Shown here: piece after piece, positions 1-10,323 of the stretch
Position numbering within the stretch: the stretch's first letter is position 1
How the letters are laid out: every line of letters starts with the position of its first letter
NCBI RefSeq assembly: GCF_900114825.1
Contig: NZ_FOUI01000002.1
Span: forward strand, 363,002 to 427,001
From: Halopseudomonas yangmingensis
GTDB taxonomy: Bacteria > Pseudomonadota > Gammaproteobacteria > Pseudomonadales > Pseudomonadaceae
Reading direction: 5' to 3'
DNA: 64,000 nucleotides
Made by a program: the position numbers and the translations under genes
The notes under the pieces: generated by a model
Told to the model about the DNA's origin: nothing
Database searches by the model: none
What the model saw: only the letters and a program-made list of their open reading frames with translations

Positions 1-2
1 CC

Positions 3-533
3 GACGTACCGGAGCTGGTGCGCGGCAAGTCCGGCCGGGTGTACGGCCACCTGATGGGCCTGCTGACCCTGATGAAGAGCCAGCCGCTGGCCTATAACAA
101 GGACAACCAGGAAGACAAGGAACCACTGTTCGATGCAGTGGATACCCTGCGTGACAGCCTGCGCGCCTTTGCCGACATGATCCCGGCGATCAAGCCACGT
201 GTCGAGGTAATGCGCGAGGCAGCACGCCGTGGCTTCTCCACCGCCACCGACCTGGCCGACTACCTGGTACGCAAGGGCATCCCGTTCCGCGACTGCCACG
301 AGATCGTTGGCCATGCGGTGAAATACGGGGTGGACAGCGGCAAGGACCTGGCCGAGATGAGCCTGGAGGAGTTGCGCGGTTTCAGCGAGCAGATCGAGGC
401 GGATGTGTTCGAGGTGCTGACCCTGGAAGGGTCGGTGAACGCCCGTAACCACATCGGCGGTACAGCTCCCGCACAAGTACTGACTGCGGTTCAGCGCAAC
501 CGTGCACTGCTGCCCGGCAACAACGCAGACTGA
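3..533 (+). CDS. argH: Argininosuccinate lyase, C-terminal part (cut by window edge)
   Basis: The open frame runs in from the left edge and ends in TGA, giving about 176 residues of the C-terminal part of argininosuccinate lyase, which splits argininosuccinate into arginine and fumarate in the cytoplasm. The visible part starts with the family stretch [12 protein letters not shown] followed by the helical segment with [13 protein letters not shown], a signature of the ArgH/fumarase superfamily C-terminal half, and ends with the usual ArgH tail (GGTAPAQV). The catalytic serine loop lies near the cut and is not visible. In Pseudomonas argH belongs to the same chromosomal neighbourhood as cyaA, which here lies about 46 kb further right. 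Identification is firm; only the 5' end is missing. Confidence 0.95.
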   Translation, partial: DVPELVRGKSGRVYGHLMGLLTLMKSQPLAYNKDNQEDKEPLFDAVDTLRDSLRAFADMIPAIKPRVEVMREAARRGFSTATDLADYLVRKGIPFRDCHEIVGHAVKYGVDSGKDLAEMSLEELRGFSEQIEADVFEVLTLEGSVNARNHIGGTAPAQVLTAVQRNRALLPGNNAD

Positions 534-537
534 GTCG

Positions 538-729
538 ATGTCCGACGATTCCCCAGAACGGCCACGCTACCGGATCAGTGCCGACCGCGCGTCGGCACGC
601 CGGCGTGTACGCTATGTGGAAAGCAGTCATCCGGATGACGGCCAGTGCACCCTCTGCCAGCTCGACGAGCTGGCAGGGCAGTGCCCGACCAAAGCGCCTC
701 AGTCGACCGCCGATACCGACAAGGTATAA
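538..729 (+). CDS. Small uncharacterised protein (63 aa) downstream of argH
   Basis: This 63-codon frame starts four bases after the argH stop, so it could be translationally coupled to argH; no Shine-Dalgarno sequence is obvious. Codon use is like the neighbouring genes, with mostly G or C in third positions, which argues for a real gene. The product is basic in its first half (RASARRRVRY) and has three cysteines in the second half (CTLCQ and QCP). I do not recognise a family. Its last 31 bases overlap the 3' end of the lipoprotein gene on the opposite strand, and a perfect 23-bp palindrome sits inside it. It could also be spurious sequence around a terminator. Confidence 0.45.
   Translation: MSDDSPERPRYRISADRASARRRVRYVESSHPDDGQCTLCQLDELAGQCPTKAPQSTADTDKV
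654..676. terminator. Perfect 23-bp palindrome, possible bidirectional terminator
   Basis: The arms CTGCCAGCTCG and CGAGCTGGCAG are exact reverse complements around a single central A. The site lies between the converging argH and lipoprotein genes, inside the small frame at 538-729. It would form a very stable hairpin on either strand, but neither side has a T-run, so a terminator role is inferred from position and structure only. Confidence 0.4.
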
Positions 730-2060
730 CTGCCAACACCGGCATTCTCGTAGCTGCCACTGATCAGCTCGTAGTCACCCGGCTGCAGGGTCAGGCTGAG
801 CATGGAGTTGGTGCCGCTGCTGCCATCGTCATTTTCTTCCTCAAGCCCCTGACCGCGCAACTTGAGCAGGGTATCGAAGTCGGCGGACATCAGGTCAATC
901 CGGTAATTACCCGCCTCACTGATGCGCAGACGGGTTCTGCTGCTACGTCCCTCCTGCAAGTGTCCAAGCACCAGCTCGCCAACCTCGATCCGGGCACCGG
1001 CAGGACGCGCCTGCAGCAGATCGGCCTGCAGGGTAAACAAGCCGTTGTTGCCGTCCATCGAGGAGGCCTTGATGCTGTAACTACCCGCTGCGACCGGTAC
1101 CTGAATGCGCGCATCATAACCGCTGCCGGCACCATCATCGTCGACCGTGCTTACGCCTTCGCCATTCAGTTCGAGATAACTGTCAATCTCGCTGGAACGC
1201 ATCTCCACCCGCAACAGTCCCGCCTCGGCAACCTGCAAACTGTATTCAACCGGCTGTGACAAGCCCATACCGGTAATCTGCTGGCCCAGCTGCAACTCGC
1301 CGCCATTGGTCAGGCTGACGCCCTCGGGCAGTTCGCGCCGGGTTACCTGCAGGCTGTAGCCACCAGCCCCGGTATTGTCGTAGCCGCCGGCCTGGATCTG
1401 GTAACTGCCGGGCTGCAGCATCAGGCTGAGTTTGGCATCGCTGCCACCGCCACTGTCGTCGTCAGTGGTATCCAGGCCATTGCCCTGCAGCTTTAACAAT
1501 GCATCGAACATGTCCGAGCTCAACAGCAGTTCGTACAATCCAGCCTCACTGACCGTCAGGCTGTAGGTATTGCCGGCGCTGCCGTCGCCCAGCACACCAA
1601 GGATTTCCGTGCCCGGCTGCAATGCGCCGCCATTGGTCACCTGAACCGGCTCCAGAGTCAGGCGGAAGGGGCCATAGGCCGTATCCGACGCGCCACTTAC
1701 TGACAGGGTATGCCGGCCATCACGTTCAGGCATCAGGAACAGGCGGCTGGCGGAGGGGCCGGCGACCGGCCGGCTATCCGCATCCAGCAAGACCAGTACC
1801 GGCTCCTGCAAGGCACCGCTACTGCTCACCCGATACACCTCACCGGCGCGCAGGCTGACGAGGAAGGACTGGTAGCGCGAACCGTCATTCTGGTTGACCG
1901 GACTGCGCGTGGTGATTTCACCGGACAACTGTACCGGTGCGCCGCCTTGACTGGCTGGCTGCGTGACCTGGGTAAAACAGCCGGTGAGCAGCAGGGAAAG
2001 ACTTACCGCGGCGCTCAGCGCCAGAACTGACGAAGGGAAAAACCGCTTGCTAGGGTGCAT
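699..2060 (-). CDS. Lipoprotein with repeated PPC-like beta-sandwich domains
   Basis: The product is a 453-residue predicted lipoprotein. The start at 2060 was chosen because AGGATTCCT precedes it and it places a lipoprotein signal directly at the N-terminus: KRFF, a hydrophobic stretch, then the lipobox LLTGC. The mature part holds about four repeats of roughly 100 residues. Three share an acidic turn (DDDSGGG, DDDGAGSG, ENDDGSSG) followed by L-x-PG-(S/D)-Y-x-(I/L), which resembles bacterial pre-peptidase C-terminal (PPC) domains. Such domains usually accompany secreted enzymes, but no catalytic domain is present. The acidic turns might bind calcium, which is inference. It is the last gene of a minus-strand run with the agu genes, but any functional link is unknown. 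Confidence 0.75.
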   Translation of the reverse strand: MHPSKRFFPSSVLALSAAVSLSLLLTGCFTQVTQPASQGGAPVQLSGEITTRSPVNQNDGSRYQSFLVSLRAGEVYRVSSSGALQEPVLVLLDADSRPVAGPSASRLFLMPERDGRHTLSVSGASDTAYGPFRLTLEPVQVTNGGALQPGTEILGVLGDGSAGNTYSLTVSEAGLYELLLSSDMFDALLKLQGNGLDTTDDDSGGGSDAKLSLMLQPGSYQIQAGGYDNTGAGGYSLQVTRRELPEGVSLTNGGELQLGQQITGMGLSQPVEYSLQVAEAGLLRVEMRSSEIDSYLELNGEGVSTVDDDGAGSGYDARIQVPVAAGSYSIKASSMDGNNGLFTLQADLLQARPAGARIEVGELVLGHLQEGRSSRTRLRISEAGNYRIDLMSADFDTLLKLRGQGLEEENDDGSSGTNSMLSLTLQPGDYELISGSYENAGVGSYTLSVSAVD

Positions 2061-2198
2061 AGGAATCCTGTTGTTGGAAAAGGTCCGTATTCCGCAGGCC
2101 GCCTGACTGAAAGCCACCGGGCAGCAACAGAAAAGGCGCTGCCAGGCAGCGCCGCAGATCACTATAGCGAGAATTCTGTACGCCACCAGCCCCTTGTC

Positions 2199-3296
2199 TC
2201 AGGGCGCTGGCTGCTGCTGGGTGATGCAATGGATATTGCCACCGCCGAGCAGGATTTCACGGCCCGGCACCATCACCACGCGACGATCCGGGAACAGTTG
2301 CTCAAGCAGCTCGCGGGCGGCCTGATCATGCGGGTCATCAAAGGCCGGAGCGATAATGCCGCCGTTCACTACAAGGAAATTGACATAGGACGCGGCCAGA
2401 CGAACGGACGGATCACGTGCCTGACTGCCCGGTACCCGATCCACCCCGGCGCACTCCTCGGCCGAGGCGTACAGTGGCCCGGGAATCGGCATGCGATGCA
2501 CCTGCAGCTCACGGCCGCGCGCATCGCGACTGGCCTGTAAAACCCGCAGTGCGGTCTGACAGCGCGCATGGTTGGGGTCATCCGGGTCATCGGTCCAGGC
2601 CAGCAGCACCTCACCGGGGCGCACGAAGCAGCAGAAATTGTCGACATGCCCGTCGGTTTCGTCGTTGTACAGGCCCTGCGGCAGCCAGATCACCTTGTCG
2701 ATACCCAGATAGTCGGCCAGCTTCAGCTCGATTTCCTCACGCAACAGCTGCGGGTTGCGATTGGCATTCAGCAGGCATTCCTCGGTGGTGATCAGCGTGC
2801 CCTCGCCGTCCACATGGAAGGCGCCGCCCTCCAGCACAAAGCCCTCGGTACGGTAACGCGGACAACGCTCGAGCGAGAGGATCTTGCCGGCCACCTGATC
2901 GTCGCGCTGCCACGGCCAGTACAGCCCGCCGTTGAATCCCCCCCAGGCATTGAAGGTCCAGTCGACGCCACGCAATCCACCCTGGCCATTGACCACGAAG
3001 GTCGGCCCGGTATCGCGCACCCAGGCATCGTCACTGCTCAACTCGACTACCCGGATGCCGGGATGGTCGAGCTGGCTGCTGGCATTGCCGTACTGCGCTG
3101 CCGACACCCCGACGGTCACTGGCTCGAAACCAGCGATCGCTCTGGCCACCTCGGCAAAGGCGGCCTGTGCCGGCTTGGCACCGAGCCGCCAGTTGTCCGG
3201 ACGCTCCGGCCAGAGCATCCAGGTCTGCACATGCGGCGCCCATTCGGCGGGCATCCAGTAGCCATCGGCACGCGGGGAAGTATGCAGGTTGTACAT
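2199..3296 (-). CDS. aguA: Agmatine deiminase
   Basis: The 365-residue protein hydrolyses agmatine to N-carbamoylputrescine and ammonia, the first step of the agmatine route to putrescine. It is a full-length member of the guanidino-group-modifying/peptidylarginine deiminase family. Visible markers are the N-terminal [12 protein letters not shown], the [11 protein letters not shown] substrate-binding segment, the ETDGHVDN segment, and the C-terminal [13 protein letters not shown] with the nucleophile Cys357. The start codon lies two bases beyond the aguB stop, so the two genes form a tight operon in the order aguB-aguA. In P. aeruginosa the same pair lies beside the spu genes, as here. Confidence 0.96.
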   Translation of the reverse strand: MYNLHTSPRADGYWMPAEWAPHVQTWMLWPERPDNWRLGAKPAQAAFAEVARAIAGFEPVTVGVSAAQYGNASSQLDHPGIRVVELSSDDAWVRDTGPTFVVNGQGGLRGVDWTFNAWGGFNGGLYWPWQRDDQVAGKILSLERCPRYRTEGFVLEGGAFHVDGEGTLITTEECLLNANRNPQLLREEIELKLADYLGIDKVIWLPQGLYNDETDGHVDNFCCFVRPGEVLLAWTDDPDDPNHARCQTALRVLQASRDARGRELQVHRMPIPGPLYASAEECAGVDRVPGSQARDPSVRLAASYVNFLVVNGGIIAPAFDDPHDQAARELLEQLFPDRRVVMVPGREILLGGGNIHCITQQQPAP

Positions 3297-3298
3297 GC

Positions 3299-4177
<879 letters not shown>

Positions 4178-4232
4178 GGACTACTCCGAAAAATGGATTC
4201 ACCGCCCGTTATAGGCCATGCGCCCACGGCTT

Positions 4233-5009
4233 TCAAACCTCATCGACTGCCAATGGCCGGTAACCGAAGTAATCCACCAGCAGGGCATACAGGTCAGGCC
4301 AGCATTCGCGCAGCGGCTGCGGGGCCTCGAAGAAATGCTCGCAGAGCACCGCGAAGAACTCCGCAGGATCCGCCAGTGCATAGGCATCAATCGGCAACGG
4401 CAGGCCCGACGCCTCGCGCCGACACAGGTCCTCCCAGGCTTGCTGCATCAATTGCGACCAGCGCTGCGGCGACACCCCGACTGGCAGCAGCGGTGCCCCA
4501 TTGGCACCCTGCTGGCGCATATCCAGCACATGCGCCAGTTCATGGATCACCACGTTGTAGCCGTTACCCTGACCGGAAGCCAGTATATCCGCCAGCGACA
4601 GCACCACCGGGCCACGCTCCCAGGCTTCGCCGCTACGCTCGCTGAGCTCCTCGTGCACCACGCCGGCGTCGTCCTGCCACTGCTGCGGGCTGATAAAGGC
4701 ATCCGGGTAGATGATCAAGGTACGCAGACCGGCGTAGGCGTCCAGCCCCAACTGCAAGACCGGCGCCACCGCCATGCCGGCGATGCGCAGGCGCAGCCTG
4801 TCATCCAGGTCAACCGGCTGAATGGCGATCAGGCGTATCCGTAACAAAAATCGCAGGGCCAGTTGCTGCAACTGCTGGCGTTGCGCCGGCGCCAACTGCT
4901 GCCACAGCGGCCAGTCGCCCAGCGCCTGTTGCCACAACGCTGCATCGACCTGCAGGCCGGCCAGTTGACGACCCTCGCGCCAGCGTCGCCAGCGGGATAG
5001 CAGGCCCAT
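4233..5009 (-). CDS. mtfA: MtfA-family zinc metallopeptidase (M90)
   Basis: The product is a cytosolic zinc-dependent peptidase of 258 residues. The metal site is visible as HELAH (His156, Glu157, His160), with a probable third ligand Glu217 in DPAEFFA. In E. coli MtfA binds the repressor Mlc and affects glucose uptake; whether a similar partner exists here is unknown. The segment YAGLRTLIIYPDAF and the C-terminal WPDLYALLVDYFGYRP fit the family. It lies between spuI and aguB on the same strand, where P. aeruginosa has aguR and a periplasmic binding protein gene. It is probably carried along in that transcription unit rather than part of polyamine metabolism. Confidence 0.88.
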   Translation of the reverse strand: MGLLSRWRRWREGRQLAGLQVDAALWQQALGDWPLWQQLAPAQRQQLQQLALRFLLRIRLIAIQPVDLDDRLRLRIAGMAVAPVLQLGLDAYAGLRTLIIYPDAFISPQQWQDDAGVVHEELSERSGEAWERGPVVLSLADILASGQGNGYNVVIHELAHVLDMRQQGANGAPLLPVGVSPQRWSQLMQQAWEDLCRREASGLPLPIDAYALADPAEFFAVLCEHFFEAPQPLRECWPDLYALLVDYFGYRPLAVDEV

Positions 5010-5112
5010 GGCTCAACGCAGCACATCGTTGAATGGAAGGGAAGCAAACAATGAAGACACGGGGCAGCTCCGGAACTCAGCGCAAATCAGGCCGGGCCCT
5101 GCCTGACAGATA

Positions 5113-5144
5113 GTGCCGGGCAGCCACTAGGGCCACTACCCGGC
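5113..5144 (-). terminator. Possible hairpin after spuI
   Basis: The arms TGCCGGG and CCCGGCA are exact complements separated by 18 bases, just beyond the spuI stop codon on the minus strand. There is no T-run, so termination is uncertain; it may only reduce read-through from spuI into mtfA. Confidence 0.35.
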
Positions 5145-5156
5145 AACCGTGACCGT

Positions 5157-6551
5157 TCAGACGGTATGCAGGTACCACATGTATTCAAGATCGGAGATGG
5201 TCTTCTCGAACTCGTCCAGCTCGCTTTCCTTGCACCATCCAAATACGTCCAGATAGTCCTCGCCGATGTACTCCTTCATCACTGCGGAGTTCTCCAGTTC
5301 GCGCAGGGCATCGCGCAGGTTGCTCGGCAGAGTCGGCTCATGCTGGTCGTAAGCGTTGCCCTCGGTCATCGGCGGCGGCTCGATGCGGTTGATGATGCCG
5401 TGGTGCATGGCACTCAGCAGCGCCGCCATCAGCAGGTAAGGGTTGGCGTCGGCGCCGGCCAGACGGTGCTCGATACGCATCTGCTCGGGGTCGCCGCCGG
5501 GCAGACGCACCGCCACGGTACGGTTATCGATTCCCCAGGTCGGCGCACAGGGCACATAGAAGCCGGCACCGAAACGCCGGTAGGAGTTGACGTTAGGACA
5601 AAGGAAGGCCATGTAATGGGGCAGGCATTCCAGCAGGCCGCCAACCGCCCAGCGAAGCATGTCACCGGGCTGGCCATCGGCGCCGGCGGCGAAGATATTG
5701 TGCCCCTCGGCATCCACCAGACTGATATGCACGTGCATACCATTACCTGCCTGGTCATGGTAAGGCTTGGCCATAAAGGTGGTGTCCATCTCGTGGTCAT
5801 AGGCCACGTTCTTGATCACCCGCTTGAGCAACACATTGAAGTCACAGGCTTTTACCGGGTCATCCACATGGTGCAGGTTGACCTCGAACTGGCCAGGTGC
5901 CGATTCGGCGACGATGGCGTCAGCGGGGATGCCCTGCTCGTGGGCAGCTTCGATGACGTCCTCAAGGAACTCCGCGTACTCGTCCAGATCGTCGATGGAA
6001 TACACCTGCACCGAGTTCGGCCGCTTGCCGGACATCGGCGAACGTGGCGGCTGCGGACGGCCAGTTATGTTCTCCTGGTCGATCAGGTAGAACTCCAGCT
6101 CAAAGGCCGCCATTACTTTCAGATCCATCGCGGTGAAACGCTCAACCACGCGCTGCAGCACATAGCGCGGGTCGGCAAAGAACGGCGTCTGCCGGTCCAG
6201 CTCGTACATGGTCATCAGCAACTGGCCGGTGGGACGCTTCTGCCAGGGCTCAATATTGAGGGTGCCGGGGATCGGCAGGCAAATACGGTCGGCATCGCCG
6301 ATCTCCAGACCCAGACCGGTCTCTTCCACTGTGGTGCCCTGGATGTTCAGGGCGAAGATCGAGGCCGGCAGGGCAATGCCCTTTTCATAGGCCTTGAGCA
6401 GTGCCGAGCGGTCAATGCGCTTGCCGCGCACGATGCCGTTCATATCGGCAATCAGCAGGTCGATAAAATGGATGTCCGGATGCTCGGCGAGAAACGCCTC
6501 GGCTTCCTGAACGCTGGCGGGCGCAGCGCCCGATCCGGCTGGGGCTAACAT
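5157..6551 (-). CDS. spuI: Gamma-glutamylpolyamine synthetase (glutamine synthetase family)
   Basis: This 464-residue member of the glutamine synthetase family probably ligates glutamate to a polyamine such as putrescine, using ATP. Typical features are the N-terminal beta-grasp part with DMNGIVRGKRI, the metal-binding ELEFYLID, the NGMHVHISL loop and the C-terminal ALREL segment. It lacks the adenylylation-loop features expected of assimilatory GlnA. It sits head-to-head with spuA, as spuI does in P. aeruginosa, and is a diverged paralogue of spuB in the same cluster. The start at 6551 has AGGTGA upstream. The exact substrate cannot be read from sequence; diamines are the inferred choice from the operon. 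Confidence 0.88.
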   Translation of the reverse strand: MLAPAGSGAAPASVQEAEAFLAEHPDIHFIDLLIADMNGIVRGKRIDRSALLKAYEKGIALPASIFALNIQGTTVEETGLGLEIGDADRICLPIPGTLNIEPWQKRPTGQLLMTMYELDRQTPFFADPRYVLQRVVERFTAMDLKVMAAFELEFYLIDQENITGRPQPPRSPMSGKRPNSVQVYSIDDLDEYAEFLEDVIEAAHEQGIPADAIVAESAPGQFEVNLHHVDDPVKACDFNVLLKRVIKNVAYDHEMDTTFMAKPYHDQAGNGMHVHISLVDAEGHNIFAAGADGQPGDMLRWAVGGLLECLPHYMAFLCPNVNSYRRFGAGFYVPCAPTWGIDNRTVAVRLPGGDPEQMRIEHRLAGADANPYLLMAALLSAMHHGIINRIEPPPMTEGNAYDQHEPTLPSNLRDALRELENSAVMKEYIGEDYLDVFGWCKESELDEFEKTISDLEYMWYLHTV

Positions 6552-6818
6552 GGTGAGTCACCTGTATTTATGTAAAAAATATCAATCATGAATGTACAGC
6601 CGTGAGTTAATCCGAAAGCCCGCGCCTAGTCAATACACTGTCTGAACCGCCTTGCAGACCTTTGCACAGGGGCTCTGCCGTGCCTGCAAAGGGCGCATCA
6701 ACGCACGAAAAAAGGGCAACCACAGGACGCTCAGCCGGCTTTGTACAATCGATTTTTTGCTGCTATCGTGTAAAAAATTGAACAACAACCGATCCTCAAC
6801 CATCTGACAAACCTGTTT
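6552..6818. promoter_or_regulatory. Divergent promoter region between spuI and spuA
   Basis: This 267-base stretch separates two divergent polyamine genes and is much more A/T-rich than its surroundings. An imperfect inverted repeat, ATTTTTT and AAAAAAT separated by 13 bases (about 6751-6777), lies about 40 bases before spuA and could be an operator. I see no convincing sigma-54 or sigma-70 promoter. Confidence 0.4.
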
Positions 6819-7592
6819 ATGCCCTGCACACCGAAACCCGTCATAGGTATAAGTTGCTGTATCCAGCAGGTCGGCCCACACCCGTTCCATATGGCCGGCG
6901 AGAAATACATTCTGGCCGCCCAACTGGGTGCCGGCGGACTCCCCTTACTGATTCCTTCGCTGGGCAACCAGCTCGACAATCTGGCACTTCTCGACAGCAT
7001 AGACGGCCTGCTGCTGACCGGCTCGCCATCGAATGTCGAGCCGCACCACTACCAGGGCCCGCCGAGTGCCGAGGGCACCCACCACGACCCGGCCCGTGAT
7101 GCCACCACCCTGCCGTTAATCCGCGCCGCCATCGAGCGCGGCATTCCGCTGCTGGGCATCTGCCGCGGCTTCCAGGAAATGAACGTGGCGCTGGGCGGCA
7201 GTCTGCATCAGCGACTGCATGAAACCGGCCTGTTCCAGGAGCACCGCGAGGACAAGGAACAACCACTGGATGTGCAGTATGGGCCAGCCCATCCGGTGCG
7301 ACTGAGCGAGGACGGCCTGCTGGCCAGCCTCTACAGCTACCGCCAACCCATGGTGAATTCCTTGCATACCCAGGGTGTCGAACGTCTGGCACCCGGCCTG
7401 CGCGTCGAGGCACAGGCCGAGGACGGACTGATCGAGGCATTCAGTCTGCCGGACGCCGCCGGCTGGGTGCTGGCCGTGCAGTGGCACCCGGAATGGAAGG
7501 TGCTGGACAACCCGTTCTACCAGTCGATATTTACCGCCTTTGGCAACGCCTGCCGGGCCTATCACGCTGCGCGCGCGCAGAGGAACCCATGA
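6819..7592 (+). CDS. spuA: Gamma-glutamyl-GABA hydrolase (class I glutamine amidotransferase-like)
   Basis: The 257-residue enzyme should hydrolyse gamma-glutamyl-GABA to glutamate and GABA, the last step of the gamma-glutamylated putrescine pathway (PuuD in E. coli). The triad is visible as Cys115 in GICRGFQE, His223 and Glu225 in QWHPEW. The N-terminal PVIGISCC and DGLLLTGSPSNVEP segments are diagnostic of the PuuD/SpuA family. It opens the plus-strand spu operon, and its stop codon overlaps the spuB start as ATGA, which implies translational coupling. Confidence 0.93.
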   Translation: MPCTPKPVIGISCCIQQVGPHPFHMAGEKYILAAQLGAGGLPLLIPSLGNQLDNLALLDSIDGLLLTGSPSNVEPHHYQGPPSAEGTHHDPARDATTLPLIRAAIERGIPLLGICRGFQEMNVALGGSLHQRLHETGLFQEHREDKEQPLDVQYGPAHPVRLSEDGLLASLYSYRQPMVNSLHTQGVERLAPGLRVEAQAEDGLIEAFSLPDAAGWVLAVQWHPEWKVLDNPFYQSIFTAFGNACRAYHAARAQRNP

Positions 7593-8935
7593 ACAAGATC
7601 GAGAACTGGCTCAAAGAACACAAGATCACCGAAGTTGAATGCATGGTCAGCGACCTGACCGGTATCGCCCGGGGCAAGATTGCCCCGACCATGAAGTTCA
7701 TCTCGGAAAAGGGCATGCGCCTGCCCGAGAGCATCCTGTTGCAGTCGGTCACCGGCGACTACGTCGAGGACGACATCTATTACGACCTGCTGGATCCGGC
7801 CGATATCGACATGATCTGCAAGCCGGACGAGAACGCCATCTATCTGGTGCCCTGGGCGATCGAACCGACCGCGCAGATCATCCATGATTGCTACGACAAG
7901 AACGGCCTGCCGATCGACATGGCACCGCGCAACCTGCTGAAGAAAGTGCTCAAGCTTTACGCCGACAAGGGCTGGCAGCCGCTGGTGGCGCCGGAGATGG
8001 AGTTCTACCTGACCCGTCGCAACGAGGACCCGGACCTGCCGCTGCAGCCGCCGATTGGCCGTTCCGGGCGTCAGGAAACCGGCCGCCAGTCGTTCTCCAT
8101 CGATGCCGCCAACGAATTCGACCCGTTGTTCGAGGACATGTACGACTGGTGCGAGGCCCAAGGCCTGGATCTGGATACGCTGATCCACGAGGAAGGCACC
8201 GCGCAGATGGAAATCAACTTCCGTCACGGCGACCCCTTGATGCTCGCCGACCAGGTGCTGGTGTTCAAGCGCACCATGCGTGAAGCGGCGCTGAAGCACG
8301 ATATGACCGCCACCTTTATGGCCAAGCCGATCACCAACGAGCCTGGCAGTGCGATGCACCTGCACCAGAGCATCATCGACCGTAAAACCGGCAAGAACAT
8401 CTTCTCGAATGCCGATGGCAGCATGAGTACGCTGTTCCTCAACCATATCGGCGGGCTGCAGCGTTACATCCCCGAGGTGCTGCCGCTGTTCGCACCGAAC
8501 GTCAACTCGTTCCGCCGCTTCCTGCCGGACACCTCGGCACCGGTAAACGTCGAATGGGGCGAGGAGAACCGCACCGCCGGCCTGCGCGTGCCGGACTCCG
8601 ACCCGCAGAACCGCCGGGTGGAAAACCGCCTGCCGGGTGCCGACGCCAACCCCTACATCGCCATCGCCGCCAGCCTGCTGTGCGGCTACCTGGGCATGAC
8701 CACCGGCATCGAGCCATCACCGCCGGTCAAGGGCCGCGCCTATGAGCGGCGCAACCTGCGTCTGCCGCTGACCCTGGAGTCGGCGCTGGAGTGCATGGAG
8801 CAGTGCAAGGAAATCGAGGCAGTACTCGGCAGAAAGTTCTGTCGCGGCTATGTCGCGGTAAAACGCGCCGAACATGAAAACTACAAGCGGGTGATCAGCT
8901 CCTGGGAACGTGAGTTCCTGCTGCTGACCGTCTGA
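7589..8935 (+). CDS. spuB: Gamma-glutamylpolyamine synthetase (glutamine synthetase family)
   Basis: This is the second glutamine synthetase-like ligase of the cluster, 448 residues, probably gamma-glutamylating a polyamine. The start at 7589 is chosen because AGGAACCC precedes it and ATGA couples it to spuA. Visible markers are MVSDLTGIARGKI at the N-terminus, APEMEFYLTRR with metal-ligand glutamate, GSAMHLHQSI, and the RVENRLPGADANPY segment. Two ligases in one cluster, as in P. aeruginosa, suggest different substrates, for instance putrescine for one and spermidine or an aminated product for the other; this is inference. Confidence 0.9.
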   Translation: MNKIENWLKEHKITEVECMVSDLTGIARGKIAPTMKFISEKGMRLPESILLQSVTGDYVEDDIYYDLLDPADIDMICKPDENAIYLVPWAIEPTAQIIHDCYDKNGLPIDMAPRNLLKKVLKLYADKGWQPLVAPEMEFYLTRRNEDPDLPLQPPIGRSGRQETGRQSFSIDAANEFDPLFEDMYDWCEAQGLDLDTLIHEEGTAQMEINFRHGDPLMLADQVLVFKRTMREAALKHDMTATFMAKPITNEPGSAMHLHQSIIDRKTGKNIFSNADGSMSTLFLNHIGGLQRYIPEVLPLFAPNVNSFRRFLPDTSAPVNVEWGEENRTAGLRVPDSDPQNRRVENRLPGADANPYIAIAASLLCGYLGMTTGIEPSPPVKGRAYERRNLRLPLTLESALECMEQCKEIEAVLGRKFCRGYVAVKRAEHENYKRVISSWEREFLLLTV

Positions 8936-8949
8936 GCGGAGGCCTGTTG

Positions 8950-10323
8950 ATGAAGTCTGCCGAAACCCTGAGTACCCGTCGCCTGCAGGAACTGGATGCC
9001 GCGCACTACCTGCATCCGTTCACCGACCACAAGTCACTGGGCGAGCGTGGTGCACGCATCATCGAACGCGCTGACGGCGTCTACCTGTGGGACAGCGAGG
9101 GCAACCGCATTCTCGATGGCATGGCCGGCCTGTGGTGCGTGAATGTCGGCTATGGTCGCAGCGAGCTGGCCGAGGCAGCCTATAAACAGATGCTCGAACT
9201 GCCCTACTACAACAGCTTCTTCCAGTGCGCCCATCCGCCAGCGGTCAAGCTGGCGGCGGAAATCGCCGCACTGGCCCCGGCGCACATGAACCGGGTGTTC
9301 TTCACCGGTTCCGGCTCCGAGGCCAACGACACCGTGCTGCGCATGGTGCGCCGTTACTGGGACCTTAAAGGCCAGCCGGGCAAGAAGACCATCATCAGCC
9401 GGATCAACGCCTACCACGGCTCCACCGTGGCCGGCGCCAGCCTCGGCGGCATGCTACCGATGCACGAGCAGGGTGACCTGCCAATCCCCGGCATAGTGCA
9501 CATTGCCCAGCCCTACTGGTATGGCGAGGGTGGCGACATGGACCCGGAGGAATTCGGGCTATGGGCGGCGCGCCAGCTGGAAGCGAAAATTATCGAACTG
9601 GGCGAAGATCAGGTCGCCGCCTTTATTGCCGAGCCGATCCAGGGTGCCGGCGGCGTGATCATTCCCCCGGCCAGCTACTGGCCGGAAATCAAACGCATCC
9701 TCGGCAAGTACGACATTCTGCTGGTGGTTGACGAGGTCATTTGCGGCTTTGGCCGCACCGGCGAATGGTTCGGCAGCCAGTATTACGACCTGCAGCCGGA
9801 CCTGATGCCGATTGCCAAGGGCATGACCTCCGGCTACCTGCCGATGGGCGGGGTGATAGTTGCCGACCGGGTCGCCGACACGCTGATCGAACACGGCGGC
9901 GAATTCTTCCACGGCTATACCTATTCAGGGCATCCGGTGGCCGCCGCCGTGGCGCTGGAAAACCTGCGCATCCTGCGCGATGAGGGCATAGTCGAGCGGG
10001 TACGCACGGAGCTGGCACCCTGCTTGCAGAGCAAGATTGCCCGACTGGCGGAACACCGACTGGTCGGAGAGGTGCGCGGTGTCGGCATGCTCGGCGCCAT
10101 CGAGCTGGTACGCAACAAGCAGACCCGCGAGCGCTTCCCCGACAAGGGCAGCACCGGTACCCTGTGCCGCGACCTGTGTGTTGCCAATGGACTGGTGATG
10201 CGCGCGGTGGGCGATACGCTGATCATGTCTCCGCCGCTGGTAATCAGTCCGGCGCAGATTGACGAACTGGTTGATACAGCCTGGAAGTGTCTGGATCTGG
10301 CTGCACTGAAACTGGGCGTCTGA
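8950..10323 (+). CDS. spuC: Polyamine (putrescine)--pyruvate aminotransferase
   Basis: This is a class III PLP-dependent aminotransferase of 457 residues. In P. aeruginosa SpuC transfers an amino group of putrescine to pyruvate, giving 4-aminobutanal and alanine. The PLP lysine is Lys290 in MPIAKGMTSGYLP; the cofactor-binding GSGSEAND and VVDEVICGFGRTG segments are present. ATG at 8950 is preferred over the TTG three bases earlier because GGAGG stands seven bases before it. It lies 14 bases after spuB and completes the enzyme part of the operon. The family also contains broad omega-aminotransferases, so substrate range is inferred from context. Confidence 0.92.
   Translation: MKSAETLSTRRLQELDAAHYLHPFTDHKSLGERGARIIERADGVYLWDSEGNRILDGMAGLWCVNVGYGRSELAEAAYKQMLELPYYNSFFQCAHPPAVKLAAEIAALAPAHMNRVFFTGSGSEANDTVLRMVRRYWDLKGQPGKKTIISRINAYHGSTVAGASLGGMLPMHEQGDLPIPGIVHIAQPYWYGEGGDMDPEEFGLWAARQLEAKIIELGEDQVAAFIAEPIQGAGGVIIPPASYWPEIKRILGKYDILLVVDEVICGFGRTGEWFGSQYYDLQPDLMPIAKGMTSGYLPMGGVIVADRVADTLIEHGGEFFHGYTYSGHPVAAAVALENLRILRDEGIVERVRTELAPCLQSKIARLAEHRLVGEVRGVGMLGAIELVRNKQTRERFPDKGSTGTLCRDLCVANGLVMRAVGDTLIMSPPLVISPAQIDELVDTAWKCLDLAALKLGV

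Noticed and set aside
5166..6548. 460-codon plus-strand frame opposite spuI
   Set aside because: It is the antisense of a well-supported glutamine synthetase-family gene; its protein has no recognisable motifs and the length comes from G/C-rich codon bias.
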